From: Yoonia maritima | GTDB taxonomy: Bacteria; Pseudomonadota; Alphaproteobacteria; Rhodobacterales; Rhodobacteraceae | Assembly: GCF_003003285.1 (NCBI RefSeq) | Contig: NZ_PVTP01000002.1 | Location: forward strand, 1 to 64,000 | Direction of reading: 5' to 3' | DNA: 64,000 nt | Shown: one piece after another, positions 55,820-64,000 of the stretch | How positions within the stretch are numbered: position 1 is the stretch's first letter | How the letters are laid out: every line of letters begins with the position of its first letter | Notes under the pieces: model-generated | What the model was told of the DNA's origin: nothing | Databases searched by the model: none | Seen by the model: the letters and a program-made list of their open reading frames with translations, nothing else | Translations under genes and position numbers: made by a program

Positions 55820-56960
55820 GGATAACTACCTGATTTTCGTTAATTGTTGCTACGGCCAAGGCGCGTTGGTTTAGCCCGTTTGGCAGCAGCCGGAACACGC
55901 CAGACGTACCGCGGAAACCTTGCGGAGACGTCAACGCGGATTTGGTGAGCGCTTCGGAGTTGCCTGCGGCGACCAGCGCACCAATTGCGGCGACCCCATC
56001 GTACGCAAGGCCTGCAAGTGGATGAGGTTGTTCGCCGTATGTTGCTGCATACCGGTTGGCAAAAAGTGCCGCTGTTGACTGATCTGGCATTGCAAATAGC
56101 CCGCCTTGAATGCCGGGCAAAGCATGAAGCTGCGGTACGGTATCCCAACGGGTGAGCCCCACAATTTTTGTTGTGTCCGTGTTCATGCCTGCATCCGGCA
56201 ATGCGGTCGCGATCAGTGGTAGATCAGCCGCTGCGCCAGCTGTGGTGAAAACGGCCTGCGCGCCGGAACTGCGTACGCTACCAACGATTCGACGTGTCGA
56301 GGTAAATATGCCTTGTTGTGACAGTGGGTAGCTTTCCATGCCGACAACTTGACCGCCGTTGTTTTGGACGGCGGTGGCAATCGCTTGGCTGCCGACTTGG
56401 CCCGATGGATTATCACCGTAAGCGACGAGGTACCGGTTGATGCCGTTACGCGTACCATATTGCACCAAACGGTTAGCTGTATTTTCAAAGGTTGATCCAA
56501 GAATAAAGACGTTCCCGCCCGCGATGCTGGTTGTGTTGGAAAACGACAATACATTTACGTTGCGGCCCGCGACAGCAACGCCGACCGCGTTTGCAGCTTC
56601 GCTATAAAGTGGCCCAAGAATGATCTTTGCGCCGTCATTTACTGCAGTAGCCGCTGCGGATGCCGCTGTGGCTGGGTCTCCCGCTGTGCTGTAAACACGC
56701 AATTCGATTTTTGCACCTTCGAGGTCAGCAATCGCAAGACGCGCCGCATTTTCAAGGTTCTGCGCAAGGAAATCATCGCTACCTGTACCAGAGCCGCGCG
56801 GCACAAGCAGCGCAACAGGGACTGGGTCACTGGTATCAATTGACTGGCCGACGTTGGCTTCAGGTGCCAGCGTCACATCGCAGGCAGCAAGCCAAACCAA
56901 AGCGGTAAAAGCGAAAAATTGTGCCACTGCCTTACGAGCACTAATGTAACGGGCAAACAT
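55779..56960 (-). CDS. LpoA/LppC-like lipoprotein (penicillin-binding-protein activator type)
   Basis: 393 residues from MFARYISARKAVAQ; AAGGGA lies upstream. Signal with lipobox LAAC (WLAACDVTLAP). The mature part is a periplasmic-binding-like fold (VPVALLVPRGSGTGSDDFLAQNLENAA; GPLYSEAANAVGVAVAGRNVNVLSFSN) as in the C-terminal half of LpoA; the TPR half of E. coli LpoA is missing, as is common in alphaproteobacteria. It may activate PBP1 or act as an outer-membrane receptor. Confidence 0.85.
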   Translation of the reverse strand: MFARYISARKAVAQFFAFTALVWLAACDVTLAPEANVGQSIDTSDPVPVALLVPRGSGTGSDDFLAQNLENAARLAIADLEGAKIELRVYSTAGDPATAASAAATAVNDGAKIILGPLYSEAANAVGVAVAGRNVNVLSFSNTTSIAGGNVFILGSTFENTANRLVQYGTRNGINRYLVAYGDNPSGQVGSQAIATAVQNNGGQVVGMESYPLSQQGIFTSTRRIVGSVRSSGAQAVFTTAGAAADLPLIATALPDAGMNTDTTKIVGLTRWDTVPQLHALPGIQGGLFAMPDQSTAALFANRYAATYGEQPHPLAGLAYDGVAAIGALVAAGNSEALTKSALTSPQGFRGTSGVFRLLPNGLNQRALAVATINENQVVILEQAPRSFGGAGF

Positions 56961-57052
56961 ATGCGGTATCCCTTCGTAAATCAGGCGACGCGCCATAACG
57001 GTGTCGACGCCATTTTCGGCCATCATAAAGCAGGGGGCACGCGGGTCCAGAT

Positions 57053-57913
57053 ATGAATTTTGTAAACAAGCCACTCTCTGCCGGGTTGTACTTTGTCGCG
57101 ACGCCAATTGGGTCTGCACGCGACATGACGCTACGCGGGCTAGATATTCTTGCCTCGGCCGATTTGATCGCCGCCGAAGATACGCGGACAGCCCGTAAGC
57201 TAATGGAGATTCACGGCGTGCCACTGAACGGTCGCAAGGTTGTTGCCTTTCACGATCACAGTGGTGACGGGGCGACCGCACGGCTGGTTCGAGATATTCA
57301 AGAAGGAAAGTCAGTGGCTTACGTTTCAGAGGCCGGTACGCCTTTGGTTGCCGACCCCGGATATGAATTGGGTAAAGCCGCAATTTCCGAAGGGCTGATG
57401 TTGACATCTGCGCCCGGTGCTTCTGCGGTGCTTGCCGCGCTTACTGTGTCCGGACTTCCGACGGATCGGTTTGCTTTTGTGGGCTTTTTGCCTGCGGCGA
57501 AACAGCAACGCGAAACTGAAATTGCGGGGCTGCGCGATGTCCCATTTACGCTGGTATTTTACGAAAGCCCGAAACGCGTTGGGGAAATGTTAGGGAATCT
57601 GCGCGATGTATTGGGAGGGGACCGGCAGGCCGTGGTGTGCCGGGAACTGACAAAGAAGTTCGAAGAAACCTCGCGGGGAACACTGGCCGAATTGGCAGAG
57701 GCTTTTGATGGGCGCGCTGTGAAAGGTGAATTGGTCGTGCTGGTTGGGCGTGCGGGCGCAACTGACGTGGCTGAAATGGATGTCGAAGATGCGCTGCGTG
57801 ATGCGATGCAGACGATGCGGGTCAAAGACGCGGCGACAGTTGTTGCTGGTGCGTTAGGGTTGCCACGTAGACAGGTCTATCAGGTCGCGTTGGGCATGAA
57901 GGATGATGAATGA
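57053..57913 (+). CDS. rsmI: 16S rRNA (cytidine-2'-O-)-methyltransferase RsmI
   Basis: 286 residues. SAM-dependent fold of the TIGR00096 family: GLYFVATPIGSARDMTLRGLDIL and ASADLIAAEDTRTARKLMEIHG near the N-terminus, and SEAGTPLVADPGYELGKAAI. It modifies C1402. It overlaps yraN by four bases, the usual rsmI-yraN pairing, and is divergent from the LpoA-like gene as in many proteobacteria. Confidence 0.95.
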   Translation: MNFVNKPLSAGLYFVATPIGSARDMTLRGLDILASADLIAAEDTRTARKLMEIHGVPLNGRKVVAFHDHSGDGATARLVRDIQEGKSVAYVSEAGTPLVADPGYELGKAAISEGLMLTSAPGASAVLAALTVSGLPTDRFAFVGFLPAAKQQRETEIAGLRDVPFTLVFYESPKRVGEMLGNLRDVLGGDRQAVVCRELTKKFEETSRGTLAELAEAFDGRAVKGELVVLVGRAGATDVAEMDVEDALRDAMQTMRVKDAATVVAGALGLPRRQVYQVALGMKDDE

Positions 57914-58266
57914 CAGGACGCACCGGCTATCATGCAGGACTAGCCGCCGAAGAAATCGTTTCGCGTGATTATCAACGCCGCGCGCATAGTGTTGCGGCAC
58001 AACGTTGGCGCGGCAAAAGCGGTGAGATTGATTTGATCATGCGTGATGGCACCACAGTTGTATTTGTCGAGGTTAAGAAAAGTCGTAGCTTTGCACGCGC
58101 CGCAACGCGGCTAAGCCGCACTCAGATGGATCGCATTTGCGGTAGCGCGTCAGAGTTTTTGGCCGGTGAACCACTTGGCCAACTGACCGATGTGCGCTTT
58201 GATTTGGCGATGGTGGATGGCGCTGGTGCGGTTCAGGTGATCGAAAACGCCTTCATGGAAAGCTGA
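57910..58266 (+). CDS. yraN: UPF0102 (YraN) family endonuclease-like protein
   Basis: 118 residues. [24 protein letters not shown] is the conserved nuclease-fold core (E...D...E-x-K pattern of restriction-endonuclease-like proteins). Function not established; Holliday-junction processing is proposed for relatives. It overlaps rsmI by four bases. Confidence 0.9.
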   Translation: MTGRTGYHAGLAAEEIVSRDYQRRAHSVAAQRWRGKSGEIDLIMRDGTTVVFVEVKKSRSFARAATRLSRTQMDRICGSASEFLAGEPLGQLTDVRFDLAMVDGAGAVQVIENAFMES

Positions 58267-58336
58267 CTGGCCCATTGCACAAGGCATGTGCCTGCGCCAT
58301 GTATCAGGGCAACACTGCATTCAAAGAGGTTGCAAC

Positions 58337-59281
58337 ATGTCGCTGAAAATTGCTTTCCAGATGGATCCGATCGGCCCAATTGATATTAACGCGGACAGCA
58401 CGTTTCGTATCGCTGAAGAAGCACAGGCACGTGGGCATTCATTGTTCTACTACACACCTGACAAACTTGCGTTTGATCAAGGGCGAGTAACCGCGCGTGG
58501 CTGGCCGCTGACGGTTCAGCGGGTCAAGGGCGCTCACTTTACTTTGGGTGGGGAACAGACAGTTGATCTGGGTGAATTCGATGTGGTCTGGCTGCGTCAA
58601 GACCCGCCGTTCGATATGGGCTACATCACGACGACGCATATTTTGGATATGATCCATCCGAAAACACTGGTCGTGAATGATCCGTTTTGGGTGCGGAATT
58701 ATCCCGAAAAACTGCTGGTGCTGAACTTCCCGGATTTGACGCCCCCGACAATGATCGCCCGCGATCTTGAAACGTTGCGCGGCTTTCGTGAAGAGCATGG
58801 CGATGTCATCCTCAAGCCGCTTTATGGCAACGGGGGGGCTGGGGTATTTAAGCTTGCCCATGCTGACAGCAATCTTGCCTCACTGCATGAACTGTTCAGC
58901 GGAATTAACCGTGAACCATTGATCATGCAAAAATATCTGCCGGCGGTTTCCAAGGGTGATAAACGTGTGATCCTTGTGGATGGTGAACCTGTCGGTGCAA
59001 TCAACCGCGTGCCAGCAGCGGGTGAGACGCGATCAAACATGCACGTTGGTGGTCGCCCAGAGAAGGTCGCGCTGACAGATCGTGACCGCGAGATTTGCGC
59101 CAAGATTGGGCCTTTGTTGCGTGAGAAAGGTCAGGTTTTCGTTGGGATCGATGTGATTGGCGACTGGTTGACCGAAATTAACGTGACCTCACCGACTGGC
59201 ATTCAAGAGCTTGAACGCTTTGACGGAACGAACGTCGCCGAAAAAATCTGGCTCGCGATTGAAGCACGTCGCGCCGGATAA
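58337..59281 (+). CDS. gshB: Glutathione synthetase
   Basis: 314 residues from [23 protein letters not shown] precedes it. ATP-grasp enzyme: [14 protein letters not shown] (substrate/ATP loop) and [13 protein letters not shown] near the C-terminus. It ligates gamma-glutamylcysteine with glycine. It is one base from the next gene (stop TAA, then ATG). Glutathione would serve the GST at 61707. Confidence 0.96.
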   Translation: MSLKIAFQMDPIGPIDINADSTFRIAEEAQARGHSLFYYTPDKLAFDQGRVTARGWPLTVQRVKGAHFTLGGEQTVDLGEFDVVWLRQDPPFDMGYITTTHILDMIHPKTLVVNDPFWVRNYPEKLLVLNFPDLTPPTMIARDLETLRGFREEHGDVILKPLYGNGGAGVFKLAHADSNLASLHELFSGINREPLIMQKYLPAVSKGDKRVILVDGEPVGAINRVPAAGETRSNMHVGGRPEKVALTDRDREICAKIGPLLREKGQVFVGIDVIGDWLTEINVTSPTGIQELERFDGTNVAEKIWLAIEARRAG

Positions 59282-59282
59282 C

Positions 59283-60171
59283 ATGCGATTGCGAATTCTA
59301 AATTTCTGGCTGCACTATCTGGTGCGGCCAGTACTTAGTTTCCAGAGTTCGCCGGCACGCGCTAAACGGGCGTTTGAGTTCGTCGCCCCATGGGTATTTC
59401 GTGGCCCGCCGCACATTTGTCACCTAACTGAAACCATCGACGATCTGACCCTGAACTGGGTGAGCGTTGGCAGAACTACCCCTCGGCGGGTGATCTTATA
59501 TTTGCACGGTGGTGCCTATTTCGCGGGGAGCGGGGCCAGCTATCGCGGTCTCCTGGGGCGAATTTCTAAAATGACTGGCATCCGCATTTGCGCGCCTGAT
59601 TATCGGCTGCTGCAAGACGCCCCATTTCCGGCCGCCTTCGATGACGCAGTTCGGGCGTGGGATTTGCTGATAGCAAAAGGTTATCGACCGCAAGACATTG
59701 TTCTAGGCGGTGATAGTGCTGGTGGTGGGCTGATGTTGGCCTTGTTAGCCAATCTGACCCAACGCGGGCAGCAGCCGCGCGCGGCATTTGCGATGTCGCC
59801 TTGGGTCGATCTGACCCTTCAAGGGCAAAGCCTAACGACGAAGCAAGAAGTTTTTCTTCCTGTTTCTCGGATGGATGAGGTCGTGGACCGTTACTTGGGC
59901 AGTGCCGCACGTAACGACCCGCGTGCATCGCCGCTATTTGCGAAATTTGATCGGCCTCCACCAGTGTTGATACAGGTCGGTAGTGGTGAAGCATTGCGTG
60001 ATGATGCGGTGCGAATGGCGGACGTGTTAGGGGGGCGCAGCAGACCTGCGTGTCTGGCAGGATGTCCCACATGTTTGGCAGATGTTTGACGGTTACATCC
60101 CTGAAGCGCGCAAAGCGCTCGAGGAGATCGCAGAATTTGTTCAGACTTCTTTCGCCATCGACAACCGATAG
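59283..60171 (+). pseudogene. Alpha/beta hydrolase (HSL-type esterase) with a G-run frameshift
   Basis: The first frame gives 268 residues: oxyanion motif HGGAYF at 75-80, nucleophile GDSAGGG with Ser145, and a stop at 60089. Reading through in the next frame from the G6 run at 60030-60035 continues in good protein (ADLRVWQDVPHVWQMF...) to a TAG at 60169-60171, supplying the catalytic His in PHVW. One extra G in a run that should be five explains the break. It is either a real mutation, a slippage switch, or a sequencing error. Confidence 0.8.
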
Positions 60172-61655
60172 CTGACAGCTTCGGCGACATGTGGTTTGCG
60201 CACGTCTTTGGCCCCGTCGAGATCGGCGATTGTTCGTGCGACCCGTAGTACCCGGTGATATCCGCGTGCAGACAGTCCGAAACGCTCAGCGACTTTGACC
60301 AGCAGATCACGCCCGTCTGCGTCTGGTGTTGCGATTTCTTCTAGAACTCGCCCTTCGGCGTCTGCGTTCACACGCATCCTGTCATGGTCTGCAAAGCGCG
60401 CCGTTTGCACATCGCGTGCCCGCGCAACGCGTTCAGCTACGGTGGCAGAGCTATCGCCGTCTTGGGGGAGGTCGAGATCGGTAAACGCGACGGGGGGTAC
60501 TTCGATCCGCAGATCAAATCGATCCATCAGGGGGCCGGAAATGCGCCCCATGTAGTCATCGCCACATTGCGGAACGCGGGCGCAGGCGCGCGCGGGGTCA
60601 GAAAGGTAGCCGCATTTGCATGGGTTCGCTGCAGCCACCAGCATGAACCGACAGGGGTAGCGCACATGTGCGTTGGCGCGGGCGACGACGACTTCGCCAG
60701 TTTCAATGGGCTGCCTTAGGGTTTCCAGCACGGTACGCGCGAATTCTGGGAATTCATCCATGAATAGCACACCATTATGCGCAAGGCTGATTTCACCCGG
60801 TTTTGCTGTGCGCCCACCACCGACGATTGCGGGCATCGACGCGGTATGATGAGGTTCCCGGAATGGGCGTTCGCGGTTGATCCCGCCCTCATCTAGCAGA
60901 CCAGATAGAGAGTGGATCATCGACGTTTCCAGTGCCTCGACCGGTGACAATGGTGGCAAGATGCCCGGGATACGCGCGGCCAGCATGGATTTCCCCGAAC
61001 CGGGTGAACCGACCATGATCAGATGGTGCCGACCCGCTGCTGCGATTTCCAAAGCGCGTTTAGCGCGTTCTTGGCCTTTGACTTCGGATAGGTCGCGGCT
61101 GCTGCTGGTGCCGTGGACTTCGCCGGGCTCGGACGGGGATAGAACCGATTGACCAGTGTAGTGTCGGACAACATCGGCCAAGCTGCGCGGGGCAATGACA
61201 TTTGCGGCGCCTACCCAAGCGGCCTCTGCCCCGCAGGCGTGCGGACAAAGCAATGTGCGGTCTTCGTCAGCTGCGGCCATCGCAGCGGGAAGCGCACCAA
61301 CCACAGGAACCAACGTGCCATCCAGTGATAGTTCGCCCAATGCGACTGTCTGGGCAGCGTCGTCTCGCGGAATGATGTCGAGTGCCGCGAGCAACGCGAG
61401 CGCGATGGGCAAGTCGAAATGCGACCCTTCTTTGGGCAGGTCTGCGGGCGATAGGTTCACCGTGATCCGTTTGGAGGGCAGCGCAATCGCCATTGAGGTC
61501 AGCGCCGCGCGGACCCGTTCGCGGGCTTCGGACACAGCTTTGTCGGGCAGGCCAACGATCGAAAACGCGGGAATGCCCGGCGTCACGGCGCATTGCACCT
61601 CGACCAGCCGGGCCTCGATTCCTTCAAATGCTACTGTGTAGGCCAGTGCGACCAT
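60141..61655 (-). CDS. comM: Magnesium-chelatase-like AAA ATPase, ComM/YifB family
   Basis: 504 residues from MVALAYTVAFEGIEA. N-terminal Lon-protease-like domain (VGLPDKAVSEARERVRAAL), then Walker A GSPGSGKSML and Walker B FMDEFPEF. ComM is a helicase that helps branch migration during natural transformation. Four Cys (CKCGYLSDPARACARVPQC) suggest a zinc site. It overlaps the intact read-through frame of the upstream esterase tail-to-tail. Confidence 0.93.
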   Translation of the reverse strand: MVALAYTVAFEGIEARLVEVQCAVTPGIPAFSIVGLPDKAVSEARERVRAALTSMAIALPSKRITVNLSPADLPKEGSHFDLPIALALLAALDIIPRDDAAQTVALGELSLDGTLVPVVGALPAAMAAADEDRTLLCPHACGAEAAWVGAANVIAPRSLADVVRHYTGQSVLSPSEPGEVHGTSSSRDLSEVKGQERAKRALEIAAAGRHHLIMVGSPGSGKSMLAARIPGILPPLSPVEALETSMIHSLSGLLDEGGINRERPFREPHHTASMPAIVGGGRTAKPGEISLAHNGVLFMDEFPEFARTVLETLRQPIETGEVVVARANAHVRYPCRFMLVAAANPCKCGYLSDPARACARVPQCGDDYMGRISGPLMDRFDLRIEVPPVAFTDLDLPQDGDSSATVAERVARARDVQTARFADHDRMRVNADAEGRVLEEIATPDADGRDLLVKVAERFGLSARGYHRVLRVARTIADLDGAKDVRKPHVAEAVSYRLSMAKEV

Positions 61656-61706
61656 GTCCACGCTCCGCTTTTTGTTAACGGTTACGTGGTCGTGGTTTAC
61701 GAATGG

Positions 61707-62396
61707 TTAAGATGCATCGCCAGGCCATGGTTTACGGCCAAGGTCCATTGGATAGGGCCACGGATCGTAGGTTTCTGATTTGGATGCTTCACGCCATGCC
61801 AAAAACGCGGGATCGCTTAGGTGGGCGTCGACATAGGCTTGGGCGGCATCGCTGACCGGCAGGTCATAAGCCGTGATCCGCAGGGCAACGGGCGCGTAAA
61901 AGACATCGGCCAATGTATATTCACCAAATAACCAAGGCCCGTTCTGTCCATGTCGCGAACGCGCCAACGCCCAAAGCTCCTCAACGCGGGCAATGTCTGC
62001 CAATACGGCCTCGGACGGCTGGAACCCTTCCCATACGTGGGTGATCATGTTGGGGCAGGCATCGCGTAGCGCCATAAAGCCCGAGTGCATTTCATGCGTG
62101 ATTGTTCGCGCAAGGGCGCGCGCAGCTCCGTCGCGTGGGTACAGGTTCACATCTGGGTGTCGTTCGACCAGCGTTTCGCCCATCGCCAGACTGTCAGTCA
62201 GCACGTAACCTTCGGGTGTCTGCATTGCTGGGACTGTGCGGGCTGGGGCCAACTGCGCCAGTTCTTCGCGATAAGTGCCAGCGTATAGCCCTACCAAATG
62301 TGTGTTATAATCCAGCCCGAATTTTTCGAGCATAAGCCAGCCGCGCAAAGACCAACTGCTGAAGGTGCGATCACCAATGTAAAGTTCATATGTCAT
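61707..62396 (-). CDS. Glutathione S-transferase family protein
   Basis: 229 residues from MTYELYIGDRTFSSWS. Thioredoxin-like N-terminal domain with the Ser-Ser-Trp segment that positions glutathione, and a cis-Pro in ARTVPAMQT; all-helical C-terminal domain. The substrate is unknown; glyoxylase- or maleylacetoacetate-isomerase-type roles occur in this clade. Stand-alone gene between comM and the cob genes. Confidence 0.9.
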   Translation of the reverse strand: MTYELYIGDRTFSSWSLRGWLMLEKFGLDYNTHLVGLYAGTYREELAQLAPARTVPAMQTPEGYVLTDSLAMGETLVERHPDVNLYPRDGAARALARTITHEMHSGFMALRDACPNMITHVWEGFQPSEAVLADIARVEELWALARSRHGQNGPWLFGEYTLADVFYAPVALRITAYDLPVSDAAQAYVDAHLSDPAFLAWREASKSETYDPWPYPMDLGRKPWPGDAS

Positions 62397-62454
62397 GGCC
62401 AAACCTTAGTGCGCGGTCAGCCACATGCATAACGACAAAATGTGACGGACCCCA

Positions 62455-63033
62455 TCACGGAAGGTGATTAACGACGCCCAGTTTCCATCCCTGCGGTCCA
62501 ACAGCCATTTGCGTGATAGAAAGGTTGTCGATCTGGTGTCCCATTGCCTGATAGGCAGTACTGCCGCTCGCGCGTTGGATTTGTGTCATGATGACACCGA
62601 TGTGTGCGGTCAGGATGATATCTTTACCGTTGTGGCGTTGGCACAGATCGTCAACGACGGCATTGACTCGCTTTGCAACGGCGTTCCAGCTTTCGCCGTC
62701 TGGGGCTGTCAGGTCACCGGGTTCTTCCCAGAAACGGCGGCTTAGGTCTGGGTCGCGTTCTGCGACTTGGGTAAAGTGCAGACCGTCCCATGCGCCAAAG
62801 TCGAATTCGCGCAAGCCCGGATGATCGGGCAGGCGGGTACGGTTTCGCATGATGGCGTCCGCAGTTGCGGATGCACGGATCAGGTCTGATGAAATGACCA
62901 GCGCGGTTTCCGGTAGGTGGTCAGCGACCCGATTAATCAGCGCATGATCGGATAAGTCTGCAGGAACATCGCGCCAGCCGACAAATGCTTTTTCATGGGT
63001 TGGTCCATGCCGCACCCACCATAATCGCATCAC
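62455..63033 (-). CDS. Histidine phosphatase, candidate alpha-ribazole phosphatase
   Basis: 192 residues. LWWVRHGPTH carries the phosphohistidine RHG motif, and ILTAHIGV near the C-terminus has the second catalytic His. Branch 1 histidine phosphatase. Overlapping cobU by four bases suggests CobC, which dephosphorylates alpha-ribazole phosphate in cobalamin assembly. Other small-molecule phosphatases of this family look similar, so the substrate is inferred from context. Confidence 0.85.
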   Translation of the reverse strand: MMRLWWVRHGPTHEKAFVGWRDVPADLSDHALINRVADHLPETALVISSDLIRASATADAIMRNRTRLPDHPGLREFDFGAWDGLHFTQVAERDPDLSRRFWEEPGDLTAPDGESWNAVAKRVNAVVDDLCQRHNGKDIILTAHIGVIMTQIQRASGSTAYQAMGHQIDNLSITQMAVGPQGWKLGVVNHLP

Positions 63034-63551
63034 GGCAATTGCCCTTTTAGCGTCATGGGCAGCCCGGCCATGACGGCCACAACAAGATCAGCCTTGGCGG
63101 CGATCTGCTGGTTGAGCGTGCCTTGGGCATTTCGAAACCGCCGAGCGAGCGCGTTGTCGGGAACGATCCCTTGCCCCGTTTCATTTGAAACGATGACAAT
63201 GGGCCCCGCACATGTATCAAGCGCCGACAGCAACGCTGCGCTTTCCTTGGCAAGGTTGTGTTCACCAAGAATGAGGTTCGTAAGCCATAAAGTGGCGCAA
63301 TCAATCAAGACTGCGTCGTCTTCGGTGACACGCTCTAAAACGGACGCGACATTGATCGGCTCTTCGATTGTATCCCAAAGGGTTCCGCGCTGGTCCCGAT
63401 GGCGTGCAACCTTCTGCGCCATTTCATCGTCAAAAACCTGCGCGGTGGCGACGTAAACAGGATTAAGCTGCGTATTAAGAACAAGGTCTTCTGCTAAGGC
63501 TGACTTACCAGAGGCCGCCCCGCCTAGCACGAGAGAGAGTTTGGGCAACAT
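63030..63551 (-). CDS. cobU: Adenosylcobinamide kinase/guanylyltransferase
   Basis: 173 residues. Walker A GGAASGKS near the start; the segment YVATAQVFDDEMAQKVARHRDQR contains the His that forms the GMP intermediate. It phosphorylates and guanylylates adenosylcobinamide in B12 biosynthesis. It overlaps the phosphatase gene by four bases. Its product is needed indirectly for the B12-dependent Ecm. Confidence 0.95.
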   Translation of the reverse strand: MLPKLSLVLGGAASGKSALAEDLVLNTQLNPVYVATAQVFDDEMAQKVARHRDQRGTLWDTIEEPINVASVLERVTEDDAVLIDCATLWLTNLILGEHNLAKESAALLSALDTCAGPIVIVSNETGQGIVPDNALARRFRNAQGTLNQQIAAKADLVVAVMAGLPMTLKGQLP

Positions 63552-63568
63552 TAGATTGAAACCTTTTT

Positions 63569-63598
63569 TGATCCGACACGTTTCTTTCTACGTAACCG
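63569..63598 (+). promoter_or_regulatory. ECF/RpoE-type promoter upstream of rpoH
   Basis: TGATCC (63569-63574), then exactly 18 bases, then TAACCG (63593-63598), 48 bases before the rpoH start. TGATCC is the -35 element reported for the R. sphaeroides RpoE-ChrR regulon, which includes rpoH-II. The -10 differs from TAAGA at two positions, so strength is uncertain. Confidence 0.55.
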
Positions 63599-63646
63599 AA
63601 ATACACAGCAAAGTTAATGCTGCGCAGCCACCAAAGGAGCGGATTG

Positions 63647-64000
63647 ATGAGCACCATCGGTATTACGGACCAGAATTTTTCGCGCAATGCGATGAAGGCA
63701 GAGATGTTGGACGCCGAAACGGAGTTGGCGTTGGCCTATGCATGGCGCGATAAACGCGACGAACAGGCGTTACATCGGCTGATCACTGCATACATGCGAT
63801 TGGCGATTTCGATGGCTGGGAAATTCAAACGTTATGGCGCACCGATGAATGATCTCATTCAAGAAGCATCTGTAGGGTTGATGAAAGCTGCTGATAAGTT
63901 CGACCCCGACCGTGGCGTGCGGTTTTCAACATACGCAATGTGGTGGATTAAGGCATCCGTCCAAGAATACGTCATGCGGAATTGGTCGATGGTCCGTACC
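63647..64000 (+). CDS. rpoH: RNA polymerase heat-shock/oxidative sigma factor RpoH (partial, right edge)
   Basis: The first 118 residues are in the window; the gene runs off the edge. AAAGGAG precedes the ATG. MSTIGITDQNFSRNAMKAEMLDAETELALAY resembles RpoH-II, and the region 2 core ISMAGKFKRYGAPMNDLIQEASVGLMKAADKFD and FSTYAMWWIKASVQEYVMRNWSMV is unmistakable. In Rhodobacter RpoH-II drives singlet-oxygen and heat responses downstream of RpoE. The TGATCC promoter motif upstream fits. Confidence 0.95.
   Translation, partial: MSTIGITDQNFSRNAMKAEMLDAETELALAYAWRDKRDEQALHRLITAYMRLAISMAGKFKRYGAPMNDLIQEASVGLMKAADKFDPDRGVRFSTYAMWWIKASVQEYVMRNWSMVRT

Overview
The window looks like a core chromosomal segment of a marine alphaproteobacterium of the Rhodobacterales (Roseobacter group). 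The signs are the gene order lpd-sucB-sucA-sucD-sucC next to mdh and sdhCDAB, four ethylmalonyl-CoA (EMC) pathway genes (ccr, ecm, mcl2, mch), a LuxR/LuxI pair of the roseobacter type, a FYDLN acidic protein, an NnrU protein, a TIGR02186 protein and a GntR regulator resembling AkgR of Rhodobacter sphaeroides. Base composition is moderately GC-rich and most genes have plain Shine-Dalgarno starts. No CRISPR array, prophage or rRNA operon is visible. Nearly everything has a recognisable family; family assignments come from reading the proteins, not from database searches.

Layout. 1-1.7 kb: one end of an IS3-type element, an AT-richer gene that the element probably truncated (membrane segment plus degenerate receiver domain), a 57-residue ORF and tRNA-Ala(GGC); this looks like the edge of an accessory region. 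1.7-4.4 kb: FYDLN protein, YgjP-type metalloprotease, GntR/FCD regulator, TerB-like membrane protein. 4.5-16 kb: the 2-oxoglutarate dehydrogenase/succinyl-CoA synthetase operon on the minus strand (sucC-sucD-sucA-sucB-lpd), with small unrelated genes between the enzymes, then a LysE exporter and mdh. 16-21.9 kb: TauE-like permease, PRC-barrel protein, mcl2-nnrU-DUF1737-mch-M48 peptidase operon. 22-26.7 kb: sdhCDA, three small lipoproteins and sdhB. 26.7-33.8 kb: DUF1989 protein, deoD, H-NS-like protein, ecm, a glycerol-3-phosphate acyltransferase-like gene, ccr. 34-35.7 kb: quorum-sensing luxR/luxI. 35.7-39.6 kb: RecD-like helicase, SDR, TIGR02186 protein, TauE permease. 39.7-46 kb: purine nucleoside phosphorylase with a complete BMP-type nucleoside ABC transporter. 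46.2-52.9 kb: rimI-tsaB-nfu, universal stress protein, a low-GC methyltransferase-like gene, trpS, a rhomboid-like protein, murJ. 53-64 kb: glnD, LpoA-like lipoprotein, rsmI-yraN-gshB, a frameshifted alpha/beta hydrolase, comM, GST, a phosphatase next to cobU, and the start of rpoH.

How the genes fit together. The cluster joins the oxidative TCA cycle to the EMC pathway of acetyl-CoA assimilation. Ccr and the B12-dependent mutase Ecm make methylsuccinyl-CoA, Mch hydrates mesaconyl-CoA, and Mcl2 hydrolyses malyl-CoA to malate for Mdh. Two regulatory patterns stand out. First, the perfect palindrome TGTGATCACA occurs five times, all between genes: once just upstream of the GntR regulator and as two pairs with identical 21-bp spacing upstream of sucC and sdhC. 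This predicts that the regulator controls both TCA operons and itself. Second, a TGC-rich palindrome, GCYGCNNNGCGGC, related to the reported PhaR consensus CTGCN3GCAG, lies upstream of mdh, mcl2, ecm, ccr and luxI.

Gene decay is also visible: an L,D-transpeptidase remnant beside a dense palindromic element, and a G-run frameshift in an esterase gene.
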